Shown: positions 45,152 to 55,828 of the stretch, piece after piece
Layout: every line of letters begins with the position of its first letter
Numbering within the stretch: position 1 is the first letter of the stretch
The notes under the pieces: model-generated
Told to the model about the DNA's origin: nothing
Databases searched by the model: none
What the model saw: the letters and a program-made list of their open reading frames with translations, nothing else
Assembly: GCF_001643015.1 (NCBI RefSeq)
Contig: NZ_CP015622.1
Location: forward strand, 2,983,374-3,047,373
Source of the DNA: Corynebacterium crudilactis
GTDB taxonomy: Bacteria; Actinomycetota; Actinomycetes; Mycobacteriales; Mycobacteriaceae
DNA: 64,000 nucleotides
Direction: 5' to 3'
Translations under genes and position numbers: made by a program

Positions 45152-46643
45152 TGTGTTCTCCTTCCCACCAGCTTTTCAGCTCAACAATGGCCTCATCGCG
45201 ATCCAATGGGCCTCGCTCCAAACGGAGCTCCTTCAAAAATCCCCATGCCTTACCCACGAGTGGTCCAGCTGGAATATTCAGAATCTCCATGATCTCATTG
45301 CCATCCAAATCTGGACGTACTCTGGCCAGATCTTCCTTCGCTGCGATCTCTGAAATGCGCTTTTCCAAATGATCGTAAGTGGCCTGCAGTCTCGCTGCCT
45401 TCCGCTTATTTCGAGTGGTGCAATCTGCGCGGACAAGTTTATGCAAGCGGGGGAGCAGCTCACCCGCATCGGCGACGTACCTACGCACGGCAGAATCCGT
45501 CCACTGACCTTCGCTAAAGCCGTGAAAACGCATGTGTAGGAACACCAACTGTCCGACATCGCCGATCATCTGCTTGGAGTACTTCAGCTTGCGCATCCGG
45601 CGCCTGACTAGCTTTGCACCAACTACCTCATGCTGATGGAAGCTCACGCGACCTTCTTCATTGAAATCACGAGTATCGGGCTTACCGCAATCATGAAGCA
45701 AAGCAGCCCAACGAAGGACTAGATCAGGACCGTCTTCTTCCTGATCAATAGCCTGGCGCATCACCTGCAAAGAGTGCGCATAAACATCCTTGTGCTGCAT
45801 ATGCTCATCTTGAGTCATCTGCATAGCTGGGATCTCTGGGTAAATAATCTGCGCGAGACCAGACTCCACCATGAGATCGATGCCTGACTCAGGATTTTTT
45901 CCAAGAATCATTTTGTTCAGCTCAACCTGCATGCGTTCCACAGTGATTCGAGTGATCTGCTGAGCCATCTCAGTCATCGCACCAACAACACGTGGCGCAA
46001 GCGCAAAATTAAGCTGGGAAACAAAACGAGCAGCGCGCAGCATACGCAGTGGATCATCGTTAAAAGACTGCTCTGGCGTAGCCGGAGTATCTAGGATGTG
46101 GTTGAGCAGATCATCCAGACCACCGACAGGATCGTGGAATATTAGCTCTCCATCTGCTTGGATCTCCACAGCCATGGCATTGACCTTGAAATCACGCCTG
46201 ACCAAATCGCCTTCTAAAGTGTCACCAAAAGTGACCTCAGGATTTCGAGAGTTTCCGTCATAGAGATCAGAACGGAACGTGGTGATTTCAATCTGCTGAC
46301 CATGCTTTTCTGCAGAAAGCGTGCCAAAAGCAATGCCTGTATCCCACACTACATCGGCGTAGTTATCCAGAATTGCTTTGGTCTCCTCCGGACGCGCCGA
46401 AGTGGTGAAATCAAGGTCATGCCCCAATTCACCTAAGAAAGCATCCCGAACGGAGCCTCCTACCAGATAAAGAGAATGACCCTTTTCCGTAAAAGCTGCT
46501 GCAAGAGGTACAAGAATGTCCGAAAGTTCACCAATCGCCTGGTGGGCGCGCGCCATCAAGGCAAGGCGGTGGTCTGTCTCCGTTTCCGTCTGCGGTTCCA
46601 CCTGGGGTGTGGGAACTTGGTTCTGAGCATCCTGGGAATTCAC
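45144..46643 (-). CDS. cca: CCA tRNA nucleotidyltransferase (poly(A) polymerase family)
   Basis: An enzyme of about 499 residues that adds or repairs the 3' CCA of tRNA. The nucleotidyltransferase core has LYLVGGSVRDAFLG and the metal-binding HDLDFTT. RRDFKVNAMAV, DPLRMLRAARF and an HD domain (LLHDCGKPDTR) follow. The GTG at 46643 was chosen. A TTG at 46676 would add 11 unlikely residues. A long hairpin lies in the divergent gap with the Nudix gene. Confidence 0.9.
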   Translation of the reverse strand: MNSQDAQNQVPTPQVEPQTETETDHRLALMARAHQAIGELSDILVPLAAAFTEKGHSLYLVGGSVRDAFLGELGHDLDFTTSARPEETKAILDNYADVVWDTGIAFGTLSAEKHGQQIEITTFRSDLYDGNSRNPEVTFGDTLEGDLVRRDFKVNAMAVEIQADGELIFHDPVGGLDDLLNHILDTPATPEQSFNDDPLRMLRAARFVSQLNFALAPRVVGAMTEMAQQITRITVERMQVELNKMILGKNPESGIDLMVESGLAQIIYPEIPAMQMTQDEHMQHKDVYAHSLQVMRQAIDQEEDGPDLVLRWAALLHDCGKPDTRDFNEEGRVSFHQHEVVGAKLVRRRMRKLKYSKQMIGDVGQLVFLHMRFHGFSEGQWTDSAVRRYVADAGELLPRLHKLVRADCTTRNKRKAARLQATYDHLEKRISEIAAKEDLARVRPDLDGNEIMEILNIPAGPLVGKAWGFLKELRLERGPLDRDEAIVELKSWWEGEHNE

Positions 46644-46829
46644 GAATCTGAGTCTACCTAGTAGAAGTGTGGGCAAAAACTGACGGTAAATCGATACTGG
46701 AAAGACATCTGCTTAATATAGCGATTTAAAAGGGCAAAACTGGTCAATATGGAATTGTCTAGGTGCCTCCTTAAGCGGCTGTTAGAAAGCCATACAGAAG
46801 GCCAACTTTTGAGAGGCCACTTGTGCCTA

Positions 46830-46885
46830 ATGTGCGGATTCACCATTTTAGGAGGGTGGCCCCCAAAAATGGTGAATCCGCACAT
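46830..46885. repeat. Perfect 20-bp inverted repeat in divergent promoter region
   Basis: Arms 46830-46849 (ATGTGCGGATTCACCATTTT) and 46866-46885 (its exact complement) enclose a 16-nt purine/pyrimidine-rich loop. It sits in the 344-bp gap between cca (minus) and the Nudix gene (plus). It is not a terminator by position; it could be a regulatory cruciform or a mobile-repeat remnant. Confidence 0.92.
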
Positions 46886-46987
46886 CTCACGCCTGTACAA
46901 ACCAAACACCCCTTAAAGTTTGAGACTTTTAGCCCCTGGGCGGTTCATTAATACCGAATACCTACCTCTCACGATACGATTGGTCGA

Positions 46988-47938
46988 ATGAGTGACTTGA
47001 AACCCGAGGGGACTACAAGCGGAGCGCCTAAACGCAGGCGTCGCCGCCGTTCTCGCCGTCCTTCAGGTCAGAACCAGAGCCACCAACCTCAGCACCAGCC
47101 CCAGGGACAAAACTCCCAAGACTCCCACAGCTCCCAAGGTTCCCAGAACTCCCAGGGCTCCTCCGGCACTCCAAAATTCCAGAGCCAATCTCAGGATCCG
47201 CAGAACCAGCCAAGCCAACAGAGCCAGCAGGACTCCGAAAAGACTTCCCAACGGCCAAAGCGTCGTAGGTCTCGTAGAAGTCCGAAAAGTGGAGAGTCTC
47301 AGCAAAATAGGCAACAGAGCAGGCAGAAGCAGGGCCAGGCTCCAGCTCAGGAGAAGAACAAGAGTAAAGGCCGGAGGTCTCCAACAAGGAGGCGTTCTAA
47401 TACTCGTGTGCACCAGGCGGGGCAGCAGTCTCGGATGGTTACTTCTGATGAGACTTCGGCAGGCGGTCTTGTTGTTTCGGGTTTGGCGGAATCTGTCAAT
47501 GCTCACGGCGAGGTAGATCTATCGAAGATTTATGTGGCTTTGATTGGTCGTTTGGATCGTCGTGGTCGTTTGTTGTGGTCGATGCCAAAGGGGCATGTGG
47601 AGCCTGGTGAAGGTAAGGCAGCCACCGCAGAGCGTGAGGTCTGGGAAGAAACCGGCATCCATGGTGAGGTGTTCACTGAATTGGGTGTGATTGATTATTG
47701 GTTTGTTTCTGATGGCAAGCGGATCCATAAGACTGTGCATCATCATTTGTTGCGTTATGTGGATGGCGATCTCAATGATGAGGATCCAGAGGTCACTGAG
47801 GTGGCGTGGATTCCGGCTAATCAGTTGATTGAGCATTTGGCTTTTGCGGATGAGCGAAAGTTGGCGCGGAAGGCACATGATCTTTTGCCAGAGTTTGCGT
47901 TGAAGGAAAAGGCGGAGGGAAGGGCCACCCCAAGGTGA
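46988..47938 (+). CDS. Nudix hydrolase with long Ser/Gln/Arg-rich N-terminus
   Basis: A 316-residue protein. Residues ~165-300 are a Nudix domain with the complete box [20 protein letters not shown] (G-x5-E-x7-RE-x2-EE). The first ~150 residues are disordered: an Arg stretch, then Gln/Ser/Asn repeats, then more basic tracts, which would favour nucleic-acid binding. It matches the MutT4 position (Rv3908) in mycobacteria. It probably hydrolyses nucleotide derivatives. The stop overlaps the next start by 4 bp. Confidence 0.88.
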   Translation: MSDLKPEGTTSGAPKRRRRRRSRRPSGQNQSHQPQHQPQGQNSQDSHSSQGSQNSQGSSGTPKFQSQSQDPQNQPSQQSQQDSEKTSQRPKRRRSRRSPKSGESQQNRQQSRQKQGQAPAQEKNKSKGRRSPTRRRSNTRVHQAGQQSRMVTSDETSAGGLVVSGLAESVNAHGEVDLSKIYVALIGRLDRRGRLLWSMPKGHVEPGEGKAATAEREVWEETGIHGEVFTELGVIDYWFVSDGKRIHKTVHHHLLRYVDGDLNDEDPEVTEVAWIPANQLIEHLAFADERKLARKAHDLLPEFALKEKAEGRATPR

Positions 47939-50451
47939 GCGCAAAGGTTAATCCAGGAGCGAACCTAAAAACACAGGCCCTAGTTTTAGGTATTGCTGCT
48001 GTCGCGCTTGTCGGGTTTAGTGCGACTCCGCTGCATGCGTTGCCGATTCCAGTTGATCCTTCTGATCCGTCGGTGGCTCAGTTGTGGGTGAATCCGCAGG
48101 CGCGTGCTGATGATGCGATGTCTGATGTTGAGTTGTCTATTACTGGTTTTTCCATGCCTGGAGATAATCTCACGGTGCGCGTGGGGGAGACTGTTAAAGC
48201 GCAGGTCAAGGTCACTAATCATACCTCGGAAACATTGAGTAATATTACGTTGCAGGCGCAGCGTAAAGAGGCTTCTGTAGATGTTGCGAGTGCGCGAGTT
48301 GCGGCCACGGATGATTTCTATGGTTTTTTCGGCTCTACTCTGACGCTTGATCGCACCTTGGAGCCGGGAGTGTCGGTGGATGCTGAGATGGAGATCCCCA
48401 CGAGCAGTTTGTCGATTACCCAACCTGGTTCTTATCCCACGTTGGTGTCCTTGTCGGGCCAGCTTGATGGGGTTGCGACGCATTTGGATTCGCAGCGGTT
48501 TTTGCTGCCTGTGCGCGGTAGCAACACCGACCGAGCTGATACTGCGACTCCCACGACGATGATTTATCCCATCACCGCCCAGACGCATGTGCTGGGTGGT
48601 GAGACCGGCGAGGCGCCGGAAAATCCGCCGCTGCTGGTCAGCTCCGACGCTTTAGCTGGCGAGCTGGAGGAAGGCGGGCGGTTGCAATTGCTTATCGACG
48701 CCTACCTCCGGTCTTCACCCGCCGTGCAGCAGGCCACGTGCCTTGCGATTGATCCTCAACTCATTGATGTGTTGGATCGCATGACCGGTGGTTACACCGT
48801 CACAGATACTCGTCCCAGCACGGTGCGCCAGAATCAGCGTCTGCGTGAATTGTGGACTGCTGATAACCAACCCACCACGGGCACTCCTGGCACGGGCTCT
48901 GCGAATGCCGCGTTGTTCTTAGATAAGCTTCGTCAGGCCACTGCTACTTCTTGCACGGTAGCTTTGCCATGGGCCAATGCTGATCTCAATGCAGTGAGCA
49001 GCACGGGCAATCAGTGGCTGATGCGTGAAGCTCTACAGCGAGGAACCACTACTTTCCACAACATCCTTGGGGTAGTTCCGGAATCTAATGTGGTGATTCC
49101 GGGCAATGGCTATATCGACCCTACCGCGGTCAGTGATCTCGGCTGGGCCGAAACCACCGGTACTCCCGATGAGGCGTGGGAGCTGCAATCGAAGCATCTG
49201 GTTGCCTCCACTAATTCCTCAGAGACAAGCGCGCTGGATAATCCAAAGCCCACCCCAGGCAATGTTGAGGCACCAGTGCCGACATCGCAGGTATCTGTGT
49301 TGGTATCGGAAAACACGATGTGGCGCACAGAAAATGCAGATCGGTTTCATAATTTGGCACCGGGCATCACCGGAGTGTCTTATCAGGGTTCTTTGTCCGC
49401 CACCTTGGCAACCTTAGGAAAAAACCCAGAAACAGTTGGCTATTCCAACCCAGATTCCCGCTATGACTACGCATTGGATTCTGAAAGCGCACGCAATCTC
49501 ACAGGACAGGCTGCACTTCGGTTATCGGTAAGCAATGGCGATGAAGACACACCAGTTCTCGTGATGCCAAGCGCTAGCCTAGGTCCGAAAGACGGCGAAA
49601 TGCTTCTGGAGACAACGGCAGAATTGCTCAGCGATGGCACTGCTCGTCCGTTTTCTTTACAGCAGTATGTGACAGCCAATGAGGAACAAAGAACTGCATT
49701 CGCAGCCACTGCGCCACCAACTGATGACGGAACGTCTTTCGGTGCTCCCTACGATGATCCTGCGTCACTGACGGAAACAGAGATCCTGCGTGCCACCCAA
49801 CAAGCAGAATATATCGATGATCTCACCGGCATCATGTTTAATGATCCGGGCATCGTGTTGACTCGTTATGGGTTCACAGCTCCATTGCGCCATGATCTGC
49901 TGCGTGCGTTAAGCATTAATGAACGCCGCTCCTTGGCACAGCATGCAGACTCTACGGCCCAGGCCGATACCACTCTTAACAGCAACCGCGATACCTTGCA
50001 GAAGCTCCGCAGCTCTGTGGCCTTGTTGCCCCCTGGAAATGTGTATACCCGCACTTCGAATTCCTCACCGTTGCTGATTGTCGCGCAGAATGGTTTGCCA
50101 CTGCCTGCCGAAACTCAGATTCTGTACACCGGAAATCAAGAAGCGCACATCAACACTCCAGGTGTTGTACGCATCCCGGCCCAAGGTTCCATCACGTTGC
50201 AGATGACTGCAGATTTGCCCGATGAAAATCTGCGCACAGATCTCATCTTGTGGCTCGCTTCGCCAGATGGGGCAACAATTAGTGAACCTGTGGAAATTAC
50301 TGTGCAGCCACGACCAAACCTTCCTGTCACAATCATTACTGTGGCAGTAGGCATTCTGGCATTGGGAGGGTTGTTGTTTATACGGAAGAAAAGAAACGTC
50401 GAAAAGCATTTACCCGGTACGGGATCGCCTAAACCGCGCCCAAAGCACTAA
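47935..50451 (+). CDS. DUF6049 family secreted membrane-anchored protein
   Basis: An 838-residue envelope protein. An N-terminal signal (residues 1-33) is followed by a beta-rich extracellular region (about 50-190) and a large central domain. A C-terminal transmembrane helix ([21 protein letters not shown]) and a basic tail end the protein. It lies between the Nudix gene and murJ, as Rv3909 does in M. tuberculosis, and the GTG start is coupled to the Nudix stop. A role with MurJ in the cell envelope is inferred from this order only. Confidence 0.85.
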   Translation: MSAKVNPGANLKTQALVLGIAAVALVGFSATPLHALPIPVDPSDPSVAQLWVNPQARADDAMSDVELSITGFSMPGDNLTVRVGETVKAQVKVTNHTSETLSNITLQAQRKEASVDVASARVAATDDFYGFFGSTLTLDRTLEPGVSVDAEMEIPTSSLSITQPGSYPTLVSLSGQLDGVATHLDSQRFLLPVRGSNTDRADTATPTTMIYPITAQTHVLGGETGEAPENPPLLVSSDALAGELEEGGRLQLLIDAYLRSSPAVQQATCLAIDPQLIDVLDRMTGGYTVTDTRPSTVRQNQRLRELWTADNQPTTGTPGTGSANAALFLDKLRQATATSCTVALPWANADLNAVSSTGNQWLMREALQRGTTTFHNILGVVPESNVVIPGNGYIDPTAVSDLGWAETTGTPDEAWELQSKHLVASTNSSETSALDNPKPTPGNVEAPVPTSQVSVLVSENTMWRTENADRFHNLAPGITGVSYQGSLSATLATLGKNPETVGYSNPDSRYDYALDSESARNLTGQAALRLSVSNGDEDTPVLVMPSASLGPKDGEMLLETTAELLSDGTARPFSLQQYVTANEEQRTAFAATAPPTDDGTSFGAPYDDPASLTETEILRATQQAEYIDDLTGIMFNDPGIVLTRYGFTAPLRHDLLRALSINERRSLAQHADSTAQADTTLNSNRDTLQKLRSSVALLPPGNVYTRTSNSSPLLIVAQNGLPLPAETQILYTGNQEAHINTPGVVRIPAQGSITLQMTADLPDENLRTDLILWLASPDGATISEPVEITVQPRPNLPVTIITVAVGILALGGLLFIRKKRNVEKHLPGTGSPKPRPKH

Positions 50452-50475
50452 CGTATCGCATTAGTTATTTTCGCC

Positions 50476-53400
50476 GTGCACGCCTTTTATGGCGGGCACT
50501 CGTACATGAATGGTCAACAAGTGAGTTCTTCGCTTTCGAATAGTTCGGAGCAGCCTGGCCTACGCGCCCGGATCATTGCTCCTACGCCACCGGCGCCTGT
50601 GCCTGAGGCACGCAAGAAGGCTGTCGCACGCACAGATGGTGATCGCTCGAGCTTAAAAAGCTCACCAACTGCGCCGACAACCTCTAAACCTGAACCAGAA
50701 AAGCACACCTCCGATTCGGATGTGGTGCGCTCGACTGGCTCAATGGCAATTGCCACCCTGCTGAGTCGTATCACTGGATTCCTGCGCACCGTGATGATCG
50801 GTGCGGCGCTATCCCCAGCTATCGCGTCGGCGTTTAATACCGCCAACACCTTGCCCAACCTGATCACAGAAATTGTGCTTGGTGCGGTGCTGACATCGCT
50901 GGTCATTCCAGTGCTCACGCGAGCTGAAAAAGAAGATCCAGACGGTGGCTCTGGGTTCTTTAGAAGGCTACTCACGTTATCGGTGACGTTGCTGGGCGGT
51001 GTCACCATCTTGTCGATTATCTCCGCCCCGATCCTGACTCGCATGATGCTGTCCTCCGAGGGCCAAGTCAACGTGGTCATGTCTACGGCCTTTGCCTATT
51101 GGCTGCTGCCACAGATTTTCTTCTACGGGCTGTTTGCGCTGTTCATGGCAGTGCTCAACACCCGCGAGATTTTCAAACCCGGCGCGTGGGCACCAGTTCT
51201 CAACAATGTGATTACCTTGAGCGTGCTGGGCATTTACATGGTACTGCCAGCACGTCTTCATGCAGATCAGCATGTGGGTGTGCTTGATCCGCAGATTTTA
51301 TTTCTGGGTATTGGTACTTCCCTTGGCGTAGTAGCGCAGTGCCTGTTCATGGTTCCTTATCTGCGTCGCGCCGGGATTGATATGCGCCCGCTGTGGGGAA
51401 TTGATGATCGCCTGAAGCAATTTGGCGGTATGGCGATGGCCATTATTGTCTACGTGGCGATTTCCCAATTCGGCTATATCATCACCACCCGTATTGCCTC
51501 CCTTGCTGATGAAGCAGCACCGTTTATTTATCAACAGCACTGGATGTTGTTGCAGGTTCCTTATGGCATCATCGGCGTCACACTGCTCACTGCCATCATG
51601 CCGCGGCTGTCTCGTAATGCTGCAGATGGCGATGATAGGGCAGTAGTTTCTGATATTCAGCTGGGCTCTAAATTGACGTTTATTGCGTTGATTCCCATCG
51701 TTATCTTCTTCACGGCTTTTGGTGTGCCGATTGCCAATGCACTTTTCGCTTATGGACAATTCGACGCGGGTACCGCCAATATTCTTGGTTGGACGTTAAG
51801 TTTTTCTGCCTTCACCTTGATTCCTTATGCGTTGGTGTTGCTGCACCTTCGTGTGTTTTATGCCCGTGAAGAAGTGTGGACTCCTACCTTCATCATCGCT
51901 GGCATCACTGCCACCAAGGTGCTGCTTTCCCTGTTGGCTCCTGTGCTGTCTAGCTCTCCAGAACGTGTGGTTATTTTGCTGGGTGCGGCCAATGGTTTCA
52001 GTTTCATCACTGGTGCTGTCATTGGCGCATATTTGCTGCGCAAGAAACTCGGTTTGTTGGGCATGCGTTCCTTGGCTCAAACCTCCCTGTGGGCGTTCGG
52101 TTCTGCAGTGGTGGGCGCGGCAGCTGCGTGGGCTTTGGGCTGGATCATCCAGGCGCTCATCGGCGATTTCCTGCTGGGCACGTTGGGCTCTATTGGCTTC
52201 TTGATTTATCTGGGTATTCTCGGTGTCTTCTTCCTGATTATCACGGGCCTTGTGTTGTCTCGTTCTGGCCTTCCAGAGGTGCAAAACTTAGGCCAGGCGC
52301 TGACGCGGATCCCAGGTATGAGCCGTTTCATTCGCCCGAATAATAAGATTTCTCTTGATGTCGGCGAAGTTTCTGAGCAAGATTTCTCTACTCAGTTGGT
52401 GGCTCCAAGTGAGTTTGCGGCAACTCCAGTGCCACCTCCGATGTCTGCGGGTATTGTCCGTGGACCGCGGTTGGTTCCTGGTGCTCCGGTAAGCGATGGT
52501 CGTTTCCGTCTCCTTGCTGATCACGGTGGCGTCCAGGGTGCACGTTTCTGGCAGGCACGAGAGATCACAACCGGGCGGGAAGTGGCGTTGGTATTTGTTG
52601 ATACCTCCGGCAATGCTCCTTTTGCACCGCTATCTCCGGCAGCTGCAGCGGGTATTGCCTATGAAGTACAGCGCCGCACCAAGAAGCTGGCAAGTCTGAA
52701 CAGCTCCGCCGTCGCCTCTAATATCCACACAGAGGCCTACCGCAATGGTTGCCTAATCGTGGCAGATTGGGTGCCAGGTTCCAGCTTGGCGGCCGTTGCA
52801 GAAGCCGGTGCGGATCCGCGCGCCGCGGCACTTGCGCTTGCAGATCTGACCGAAACGGTTGGCCTTGCGCACGACAAGGGCATCCCTGCAGGCTTGGACA
52901 ACAAGTCCCGCATCCGCATCAACACCGATGGCCATGCCATCCTCGCCTTCCCGGCGATTTTGCCCAACGCGTCCACGCTCCGCGACGCCAAGTCCTTGGC
53001 TTGGGCCACCGATATGCTTATCGACGCCTCCCTCGCTCCGAGCGATGTCAAGGCCATGCTCACACAGGCCCAAGAACTCTCTGAGGTTGAGGAACCTGAT
53101 TACGCAGCCCTAGCCGTCGCGATGCGTACATGTGGCCTGTTGACTGAAGAACCCGCTCCCTTGGTGGTGAAAAAGGAAAAGACCCCGAAGCCTGCCAAAC
53201 GTGATGGCTTCGGAGCTTCCGACTATTCCGTCAAAGGTATGGCAACCATCGCTGCTGTGGTGATCGTCTTAGTGTCTCTCGTGGCTGCTGGCACTGCACT
53301 GCTCACGAGCTTCTTCGGAGGCAAAAACCAAGAATCTCCACTGGCAACGGTAGAAACCACCACCTCCGCCACACCAGAACCAGTGGGACCACCGCTGTAT

Positions 53401-53826
53401 TTGGCATTGGACAAAGCCCGTGAATGGGATGAGGGTGCAGGTGTGGACGTCGAAGATGTAACTGATGGAGATACCTCCACAGCCTGGACATCTACTGGTG
53501 GAGCAGGATTACTGGTAGATCTTTCTACTCCTGCACGCCTCGACCGCATCATCCTCACCACTGGTAGTGGCTCCAACAGCTCTGTGACCTCAACTCTGAA
53601 GATCTACGCATTCCAGGATTCTTCACCACATTCACTGTCAGAAGGCATTGAAATTGGCACTGTTGATTATTCAGGTCGAAGCTTGAGCCACAGCATTCGG
53701 GACTCCTCTAAGATTCCCGGGAGTGTGGAATCCGTGGTGATTTTGGTCGATGAGGTCCATTCTTCTCAGACCTCAAATACAGACCCGGAAATGCAGATTG
53801 CCGAAGTAGAACTCGTGGGTTGGTAA
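50476..53826 (+). CDS. murJ: MurJ-type lipid II flippase fused to pseudokinase and C-terminal sensor-like domain
   Basis: An actinobacterial MviN/MurJ of up to 1116 residues. The start (GTG 50476 or ATG 50506) is uncertain. Residues ~85-610 form the multi-helix MOP-family flippase, beginning STGSMAIATLLSRITGFLR. Residues ~670-900 form a kinase-like domain lacking the HRD and DFG catalytic motifs, hence a pseudokinase. A transmembrane helix near 920-945 leads to an extracellular discoidin-like C-terminal domain. In mycobacteria the homologous pseudokinase is phosphorylated and recruits FhaA. It translocates lipid II for peptidoglycan synthesis. Confidence 0.92.
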   Translation: MHAFYGGHSYMNGQQVSSSLSNSSEQPGLRARIIAPTPPAPVPEARKKAVARTDGDRSSLKSSPTAPTTSKPEPEKHTSDSDVVRSTGSMAIATLLSRITGFLRTVMIGAALSPAIASAFNTANTLPNLITEIVLGAVLTSLVIPVLTRAEKEDPDGGSGFFRRLLTLSVTLLGGVTILSIISAPILTRMMLSSEGQVNVVMSTAFAYWLLPQIFFYGLFALFMAVLNTREIFKPGAWAPVLNNVITLSVLGIYMVLPARLHADQHVGVLDPQILFLGIGTSLGVVAQCLFMVPYLRRAGIDMRPLWGIDDRLKQFGGMAMAIIVYVAISQFGYIITTRIASLADEAAPFIYQQHWMLLQVPYGIIGVTLLTAIMPRLSRNAADGDDRAVVSDIQLGSKLTFIALIPIVIFFTAFGVPIANALFAYGQFDAGTANILGWTLSFSAFTLIPYALVLLHLRVFYAREEVWTPTFIIAGITATKVLLSLLAPVLSSSPERVVILLGAANGFSFITGAVIGAYLLRKKLGLLGMRSLAQTSLWAFGSAVVGAAAAWALGWIIQALIGDFLLGTLGSIGFLIYLGILGVFFLIITGLVLSRSGLPEVQNLGQALTRIPGMSRFIRPNNKISLDVGEVSEQDFSTQLVAPSEFAATPVPPPMSAGIVRGPRLVPGAPVSDGRFRLLADHGGVQGARFWQAREITTGREVALVFVDTSGNAPFAPLSPAAAAGIAYEVQRRTKKLASLNSSAVASNIHTEAYRNGCLIVADWVPGSSLAAVAEAGADPRAAALALADLTETVGLAHDKGIPAGLDNKSRIRINTDGHAILAFPAILPNASTLRDAKSLAWATDMLIDASLAPSDVKAMLTQAQELSEVEEPDYAALAVAMRTCGLLTEEPAPLVVKKEKTPKPAKRDGFGASDYSVKGMATIAAVVIVLVSLVAAGTALLTSFFGGKNQESPLATVETTTSATPEPVGPPLYLALDKAREWDEGAGVDVEDVTDGDTSTAWTSTGGAGLLVDLSTPARLDRIILTTGSGSNSSVTSTLKIYAFQDSSPHSLSEGIEIGTVDYSGRSLSHSIRDSSKIPGSVESVVILVDEVHSSQTSNTDPEMQIAEVELVGW

Positions 53827-53850
53827 ATTACGCCCGTGTAATTGACCCCC

Positions 53851-53904
53851 GTTAAGGTGCGCCCACCCTCCGTTTATTGAAACGAAGGTGGGCGTTAACT
53901 TTTG
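53851..53904 (+). terminator. Terminator after murJ
   Basis: An imperfect hairpin: core stem CGCCCACC / GGTGGGCG with outer GTTAA / TTAAC pairing, followed by TTTTG, 25 bp past the murJ stop. Confidence 0.7.
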
Positions 53905-54068
53905 CCAGTTCATGGAACATACCTAGTCGCAAATTTCATACAGTCTGTACGTTGATATTGGCACCTCCCACTGTGGTGGGCACTGACAAATATCTCTCAG
54001 CAAAGACTCAGCACATACTTAGTCTCATGTGGGATGCGGGGTGCATCCCTCAACACATGGGGGATTTT

Positions 54069-54653
54069 ATGACAGTGCTACCCAAACCAAATGAAATCAG
54101 CGATGCCAAACTAGTGAAACAATTCATTGCTGGCGATTCCGCTGCTTTCTCCACCATCATCCGTCGCCACGAACGCCATATGTGGAAAGCAGCCCAAAGG
54201 TATGGCCGCAAACCAGAAGATGCCCAAGACATTCTTCAAGAAGCGCTCTTTAGAGCCAGCCGAAATATGCATCTCTACAGAGCAGAAGCAGCTCTGGGAA
54301 CGTGGCTCCACAAACTCGTACTCAACAGTGGCTTTGATTGGGCTAATCACCGTTCCCAAGTGGAATTCCCTGTCCTTAATGAACCAGATACTGACTTGGA
54401 TAAAGATCCCCGCCTGGCCATCGATCCGCTGGGATACCTCGATATCGCTCTAACAATCCGGCAAGCCATCGATCAATTATGTCCCGATCAACGCATTGCC
54501 TTAATACTCGTTGATCTGGGAGGCTACACAGTAGAAGATGTAGCCGACATAGAAGGCATAAAAGTAGGCACCGTTAAATCACGCCGAGGGCGCGCACGCA
54601 AAGCGTTGCGCGCCCTTTTGCATGCAGACTTCTTCGGCGCAGAATATGACTAA
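54069..54653 (+). CDS. sigM: ECF RNA polymerase sigma factor SigM
   Basis: A 194-residue group 4 sigma factor from the ATG at 54069, preceded by GGGGGA. The upstream extension of the frame is not conserved-looking. Sigma-2 (DSAAFSTIIRRHERHMWKAAQRYGRKPEDAQDILQEALFRA) and sigma-4 (DQRIALILVDLGGYTVEDVADIEGIKVGTVKSRRGRARKAL) regions are both clear. In C. glutamicum SigM drives disulphide-stress genes including trxB and trxC. No anti-sigma gene lies between it and trxB. Confidence 0.92.
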   Translation: MTVLPKPNEISDAKLVKQFIAGDSAAFSTIIRRHERHMWKAAQRYGRKPEDAQDILQEALFRASRNMHLYRAEAALGTWLHKLVLNSGFDWANHRSQVEFPVLNEPDTDLDKDPRLAIDPLGYLDIALTIRQAIDQLCPDQRIALILVDLGGYTVEDVADIEGIKVGTVKSRRGRARKALRALLHADFFGAEYD

Positions 54654-54684
54654 ATGCTGGGAAACTGTGAGCTTTGTATTTATT

Positions 54685-54713
54685 GGAAGCTTTTGGTGAG
54701 GTCGCAACGTTGA
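54685..54713 (+). promoter_or_regulatory. Candidate SigH/SigM-type promoter of trxB
   Basis: GGAAGC (-35, 54685-54690), 17-bp spacer, then CGTTGA (-10, 54708-54713), about 75 bp before the trxB start. GGAA and CGTT blocks are the pattern of corynebacterial thiol-stress ECF promoters. Confidence 0.5.
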
Positions 54714-54788
54714 AAACATCGAGATCACAACTAGTGTGAATAGTGCACTTCAAGCTGCACGAGCAATATCAACAAATTGAGGGAAACA

Positions 54789-55742
54789 ATGTCTGAAGAA
54801 CAATCTGCCGTAGCACCAAAGATTCATGATGTCGCCATCATCGGCTCCGGCCCTGCTGGTTACACCGCAGCAGTATACGCAGCCCGCGCTGATCTGCACC
54901 CCATCATGTTTGAGGGTTATGAATACGGTGGATCTTTGATGACTACTACCGATGTGGAAAACTTCCCAGGCTTTGAAAAGGGCATCATGGGCCCAGAGCT
55001 CATGGAAAATATGCGTGCCCAGGCCGAGCGTTTCGGTACTGACATGCACATGGAACTTGTCGATCGCGTTGACCTCAGCGGAGACATCAAGAAGCTGTGG
55101 GTTGGTGACGATGAGTACCACGCACGCGCTGTCATCTTGTCCATGGGTTCTGCACCTCGCTACTTGGGCATTAAGGGCGAACAGGAACTTCTCGGCCGTG
55201 GCGTATCCGCATGTGCCACCTGTGATGGTTTCTTCTTCCGCGACCAGGACATCGCTGTTATCGGTGGTGGCGACTCCGCGATGGAAGAAGCAACCTTCCT
55301 CACCAAATTCGCCCGCAGCGTGACCATCGTGCACCGCCGCGAAGAGTTCCGCGCCAGCGCCATCATGCTGGAGCGTGCACAAAAGAATGACAAAATCCGC
55401 TTCGTCACCAACAAGACTGTCGAAGAAGTCCTCGAAGCAGGTGGCAAGGTCAGCGGCCTGAAGCTCAACGACACTGTTACTGGCGAAGATTCTACTTTGG
55501 ATGTCACCGCCATGTTCGTTGCCATCGGCCACGATCCTCGCTCCGAGATGCTGCAGGGCCAGATTGATCTAGATTCTGCGAACTACGTCCTCGTGCAGCA
55601 TCCTTCCACCAACACCAACCTTCCAGGTGTCTTTGCAGCAGGCGATCTCGTGGATAGCCACTACCAGCAGGCTATTACTGCCGCTGGTGCAGGTTGCCGC
55701 GCAGCCATCGATGCAGAGCATTACCTAGCTTCTTTGGCCTAA
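54789..55742 (+). CDS. trxB: Thioredoxin reductase
   Basis: A 317-residue NADPH-dependent flavoprotein from the ATG at 54789, which follows GAGGGAAACA; a TTG at 54777 is in frame but less likely. The FAD motif is GSGPAGYT, the redox-active CATC is at about 142-145, and the NADPH motif is GGGDSAMEE. It reduces thioredoxin, whose gene lies 86 bp downstream. Confidence 0.96.
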   Translation: MSEEQSAVAPKIHDVAIIGSGPAGYTAAVYAARADLHPIMFEGYEYGGSLMTTTDVENFPGFEKGIMGPELMENMRAQAERFGTDMHMELVDRVDLSGDIKKLWVGDDEYHARAVILSMGSAPRYLGIKGEQELLGRGVSACATCDGFFFRDQDIAVIGGGDSAMEEATFLTKFARSVTIVHRREEFRASAIMLERAQKNDKIRFVTNKTVEEVLEAGGKVSGLKLNDTVTGEDSTLDVTAMFVAIGHDPRSEMLQGQIDLDSANYVLVQHPSTNTNLPGVFAAGDLVDSHYQQAITAAGAGCRAAIDAEHYLASLA

Positions 55743-55778
55743 TTCACAGTTAGCCTTTAAAAAAACCATGTACCAATG

Positions 55779-55809
55779 AATGTCGGGATCTTTCCAAGAT
55801 CCCGTCATT
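55779..55809. repeat. Hairpin between trxB and trxC
   Basis: CGGGATCTT-TCC-AAGATCCCG, with outer AATG/CATT pairing. There is no T-tract, so it may be an mRNA-stabilising or processing stem rather than a terminator. Confidence 0.7.
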
Positions 55810-55828
55810 CGTAATTTAGGAGAATTCC

